A stretch of DNA of 64,000 nt, from NCBI GenBank assembly GCA_022749755.1, contig CM040444.1, positions 9,707,274-9,771,273 on the forward strand, written 5' to 3'. This DNA is from Azadirachta indica (Eukaryota > Streptophyta > Magnoliopsida > Sapindales > Meliaceae). The position numbers were made by a program, and so were the translations under genes. Shown in pieces: positions 62,883 through 64,000 of this stretch; the first letter of the stretch is position 1, and every line of letters starts with the position of its first letter. Under the pieces are notes generated by a model that did no database searches, had not been told where the DNA came from, and was given only the letters and a program-made list of their open reading frames with translations.

Positions 62883-63382
62883 AGAAGGTTGTCTTTAAAC
62901 CAGGAGATTTGGTCTGGTTACATATGAGGAAGGAGCGTTTTCCTGAGTAAAGACGTTCTAAACTTCTACCAAGGGGAAATGGCCCATTTCGAGTAGTGAA
63001 ACGCAGCAATGACAATGCCTACAAACTTGAACTACCAGGCGAGTATGGGGTTAGTACAACCTTTAATGTTTCTGACTTATCGCCTTGCGATTTGAGGACA
63101 AATCCCTTTCAAGAGGGGGAGAATGATGCAAACGAAGTTGTGTAACCATGTAAACAAGAGGAGAACCTTGGACATAAGGTTGAAAACACTCAATTACAGC
63201 ATCTATATGATTCACTAAGCGTGCCGAGTGGACCGATTACAAGAGCTAGAGCCAAGACATTGGAAAGTGCCTTAAATGGACTAATTAAAAAGATGTGTGA
63301 TTCAAATACAATTCAAGATACATGCCTTGAAGAATTAGGCTCAGTGAACATCATTCAAGCGACCGGAGTCCAAGAAGACTAA
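62883..63382 (+). pseudogene. Integrase C-terminus continuing into the 3' LTR
   Basis: One reading frame runs from the integrase C-terminal region ([48 protein letters not shown]) through the polypurine tract (FQEGEN) and 259 bp into the 3' LTR, ending with TAA at 63,380-63,382. Only two stops interrupt it (62,948 and 63,143). The LTR part carries GPITRARAK, a short basic motif. No canonical chromodomain is seen. CRM elements are known for a coding frame that overlaps the 3' LTR and a non-canonical C-terminal targeting motif, which this resembles. Confidence 0.85.
63111..63123 (+). other. Polypurine tract
   Basis: AAGAGGGGGAGAA immediately before the 3' LTR, the expected plus-strand primer site. 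It is also coding in the overlapping integrase frame. Confidence 0.9.
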
Positions 63383-63936
63383 TATAAAAATGTTCGAAAA
63401 TTATAGTCCATTTATGTAATTTTAAGAATTTTAAAATGATGTAATCACTTACATCACACATATTCGACGTCATTGCTTACATCATATATATATGACGTCA
63501 TTACTTACGTTTTCATGTTTAAAATTTATAGGTTTTAAAAGTCATAAAGTTTGAATTTATTTTTGTCAAATTGTTAGGTAGGATTGATAGCCTAACTTTT
63601 GACATTTTTCTTTTGTATTTACCTATAAAAAGGCTTTCATTTCTTGAAAGGAAATAAGCAATTTTGAGTGTTAAATTATTTCTTATAAGTTCTTATTCTT
63701 AAGCTCTTCAAGTTTAATTTCTTGTGGCGTTTAAAACAACCAAACTTATCATTTAAACTCTTAAGTATTTTCTTAAGGATTCTTGGTGTGACGTTTGAAT
63801 AAATCATAGTCTTGATTCTTATCTAGATAGGTATCGGGTCAAGACTCTATAAACTTGCGTTTTGGTAAAATTTTGGGGTTTTTTATTACATTCGGTGTTG
63901 GGTTTCGTCACACTATTGGCGGCGAGATTCGTATCA
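63124..63936 (+). repeat. 3' LTR of the CRM-like element
   Basis: 813 bp, TGATGC to GTATCA, matching the 5' LTR end to end. It has a TATA box at 63,624-63,633 and reads GGCGGCGAG near its end where the 5' LTR has a 3-bp shorter version. Its start lies inside the integrase reading frame. Confidence 0.95.
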
Positions 63937-63941
63937 GTAAA
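63937..63941. other. Target-site duplication, right (GTAAA)
   Basis: Exact copy of the GTAAA at 57,270-57,274. Confidence 0.95.
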
Positions 63942-64000
63942 GAACCCGGTCGCTTGAATGATGTTCACTGAGCCTAATTCTTCAAGACGTGTATCTTGAA
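63937..64000 (-). mobile_element. Antisense CRM-like LTR, continuation with internal deletion
   Basis: After the target duplication the antisense LTR resumes (GTAAAGAACCC) but jumps directly to GGTCGCTTGAATGATG, sequence about 0.5 kb further along the LTR. The junction has 2-3 bp of shared C, so it is an internal deletion with microhomology. The remainder lies beyond the window. Confidence 0.88.

Larger units (their letters stand above)
57275..63936 (+). mobile_element. Complete but defective CRM-like Ty3/gypsy retrotransposon
   Basis: A 6,662-bp element with 810- and 813-bp LTRs (TGATGC...GTATCA), an initiator-Met-type primer-binding site, gag, protease, reverse transcriptase, RNase H and integrase in Ty3/gypsy order, a polypurine tract and a perfect 5-bp target duplication. 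Over the first 285 bp of the LTRs I count about 17-18 differences (roughly 6%), so insertion is not recent. All domains are broken: in-frame stops at 58,645, 59,554, 59,605, 59,623, 59,890, 60,190, 60,621, 60,819, 60,849, 60,969, 61,161, 62,481, 62,948 and 63,143, frameshifts near 60,545, 61,389, 62,095 and 62,882, and deletions in the integrase zinc finger. It cannot be autonomous. Lineage is inferred as CRM from the LTR-overlapping frame and absence of a canonical chromodomain; another chromovirus clade is possible. Confidence 0.92.

Noticed and set aside
1..64000. tRNA, rRNA or other structural RNA genes
   Set aside because: No cloverleaf, conserved rRNA segment or Pol III box pair was recognised. 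The tRNA-like matches at 56,591 and 58,087 are primer-binding sites.

Overview
The window is plant nuclear DNA, almost certainly from a dicot, and looks like the edge of a (peri)centromeric satellite array invaded by LTR retrotransposons. I see no cellular protein gene, tRNA, rRNA or CRISPR array. The many 60-140 codon open frames across the first 54 kb are a by-product of a tandem repeat whose trimer is about 435 bp. The species cannot be read from the sequence. A 145-bp tandem repeat has been described in Populus, but I cannot tell whether this is the same family.

Region 1 (1 to about 43,620) is a homogenised satellite core. The basic monomer is 144-145 bp. Three monomer types (here A, B, C) alternate to give a 433-435 bp trimer, about 100 trimers in all. 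Above the trimer are further levels: 868-bp, 2,173-bp, 3,478-bp and 3,621-bp duplications, a marked block recurring at 2.9, 4.2 and 5.1 kb intervals, and a roughly 1.9-kb block repeated 19.84 kb away. Chimeric monomers that turn trimers into dimers or tetramers mark past unequal exchanges.

Region 2 (about 43,620 to 54,974) is the same monomer in strongly diverged form, roughly 70 units, with no clear A-B-C order and many transitions at former CpG sites. It is interrupted by an 807-bp solo LTR (47,010-47,816) with a 5-bp target duplication carrying one mismatch.

Region 3 (54,975 to 64,000) is a nest of retroelements. An Athila/Tat-like Ty3/gypsy element begins at 54,975 (about 1.6-kb 5' LTR, tRNA-Asp-type primer site, gag start). 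Its gag is interrupted at 57,223 by an antisense LTR of a second family. That antisense LTR is split by a complete sense element of the same family (57,275-63,936; 810- and 813-bp LTRs; perfect GTAAA target duplication). The complete element carries gag, protease, reverse transcriptase, RNase H and integrase in the Ty3/gypsy order, but all are broken by stops, frameshifts and small deletions. Its last coding frame runs through the polypurine tract about 260 bp into the 3' LTR, and I see no canonical chromodomain. That, with its place beside a satellite array, suggests the centromeric CRM lineage; this is an inference.

How the parts fit: the core behaves like an actively homogenised array, the flank like an abandoned older edge, and the retroelements have accumulated outside the homogenised part, each younger one inside an older one.
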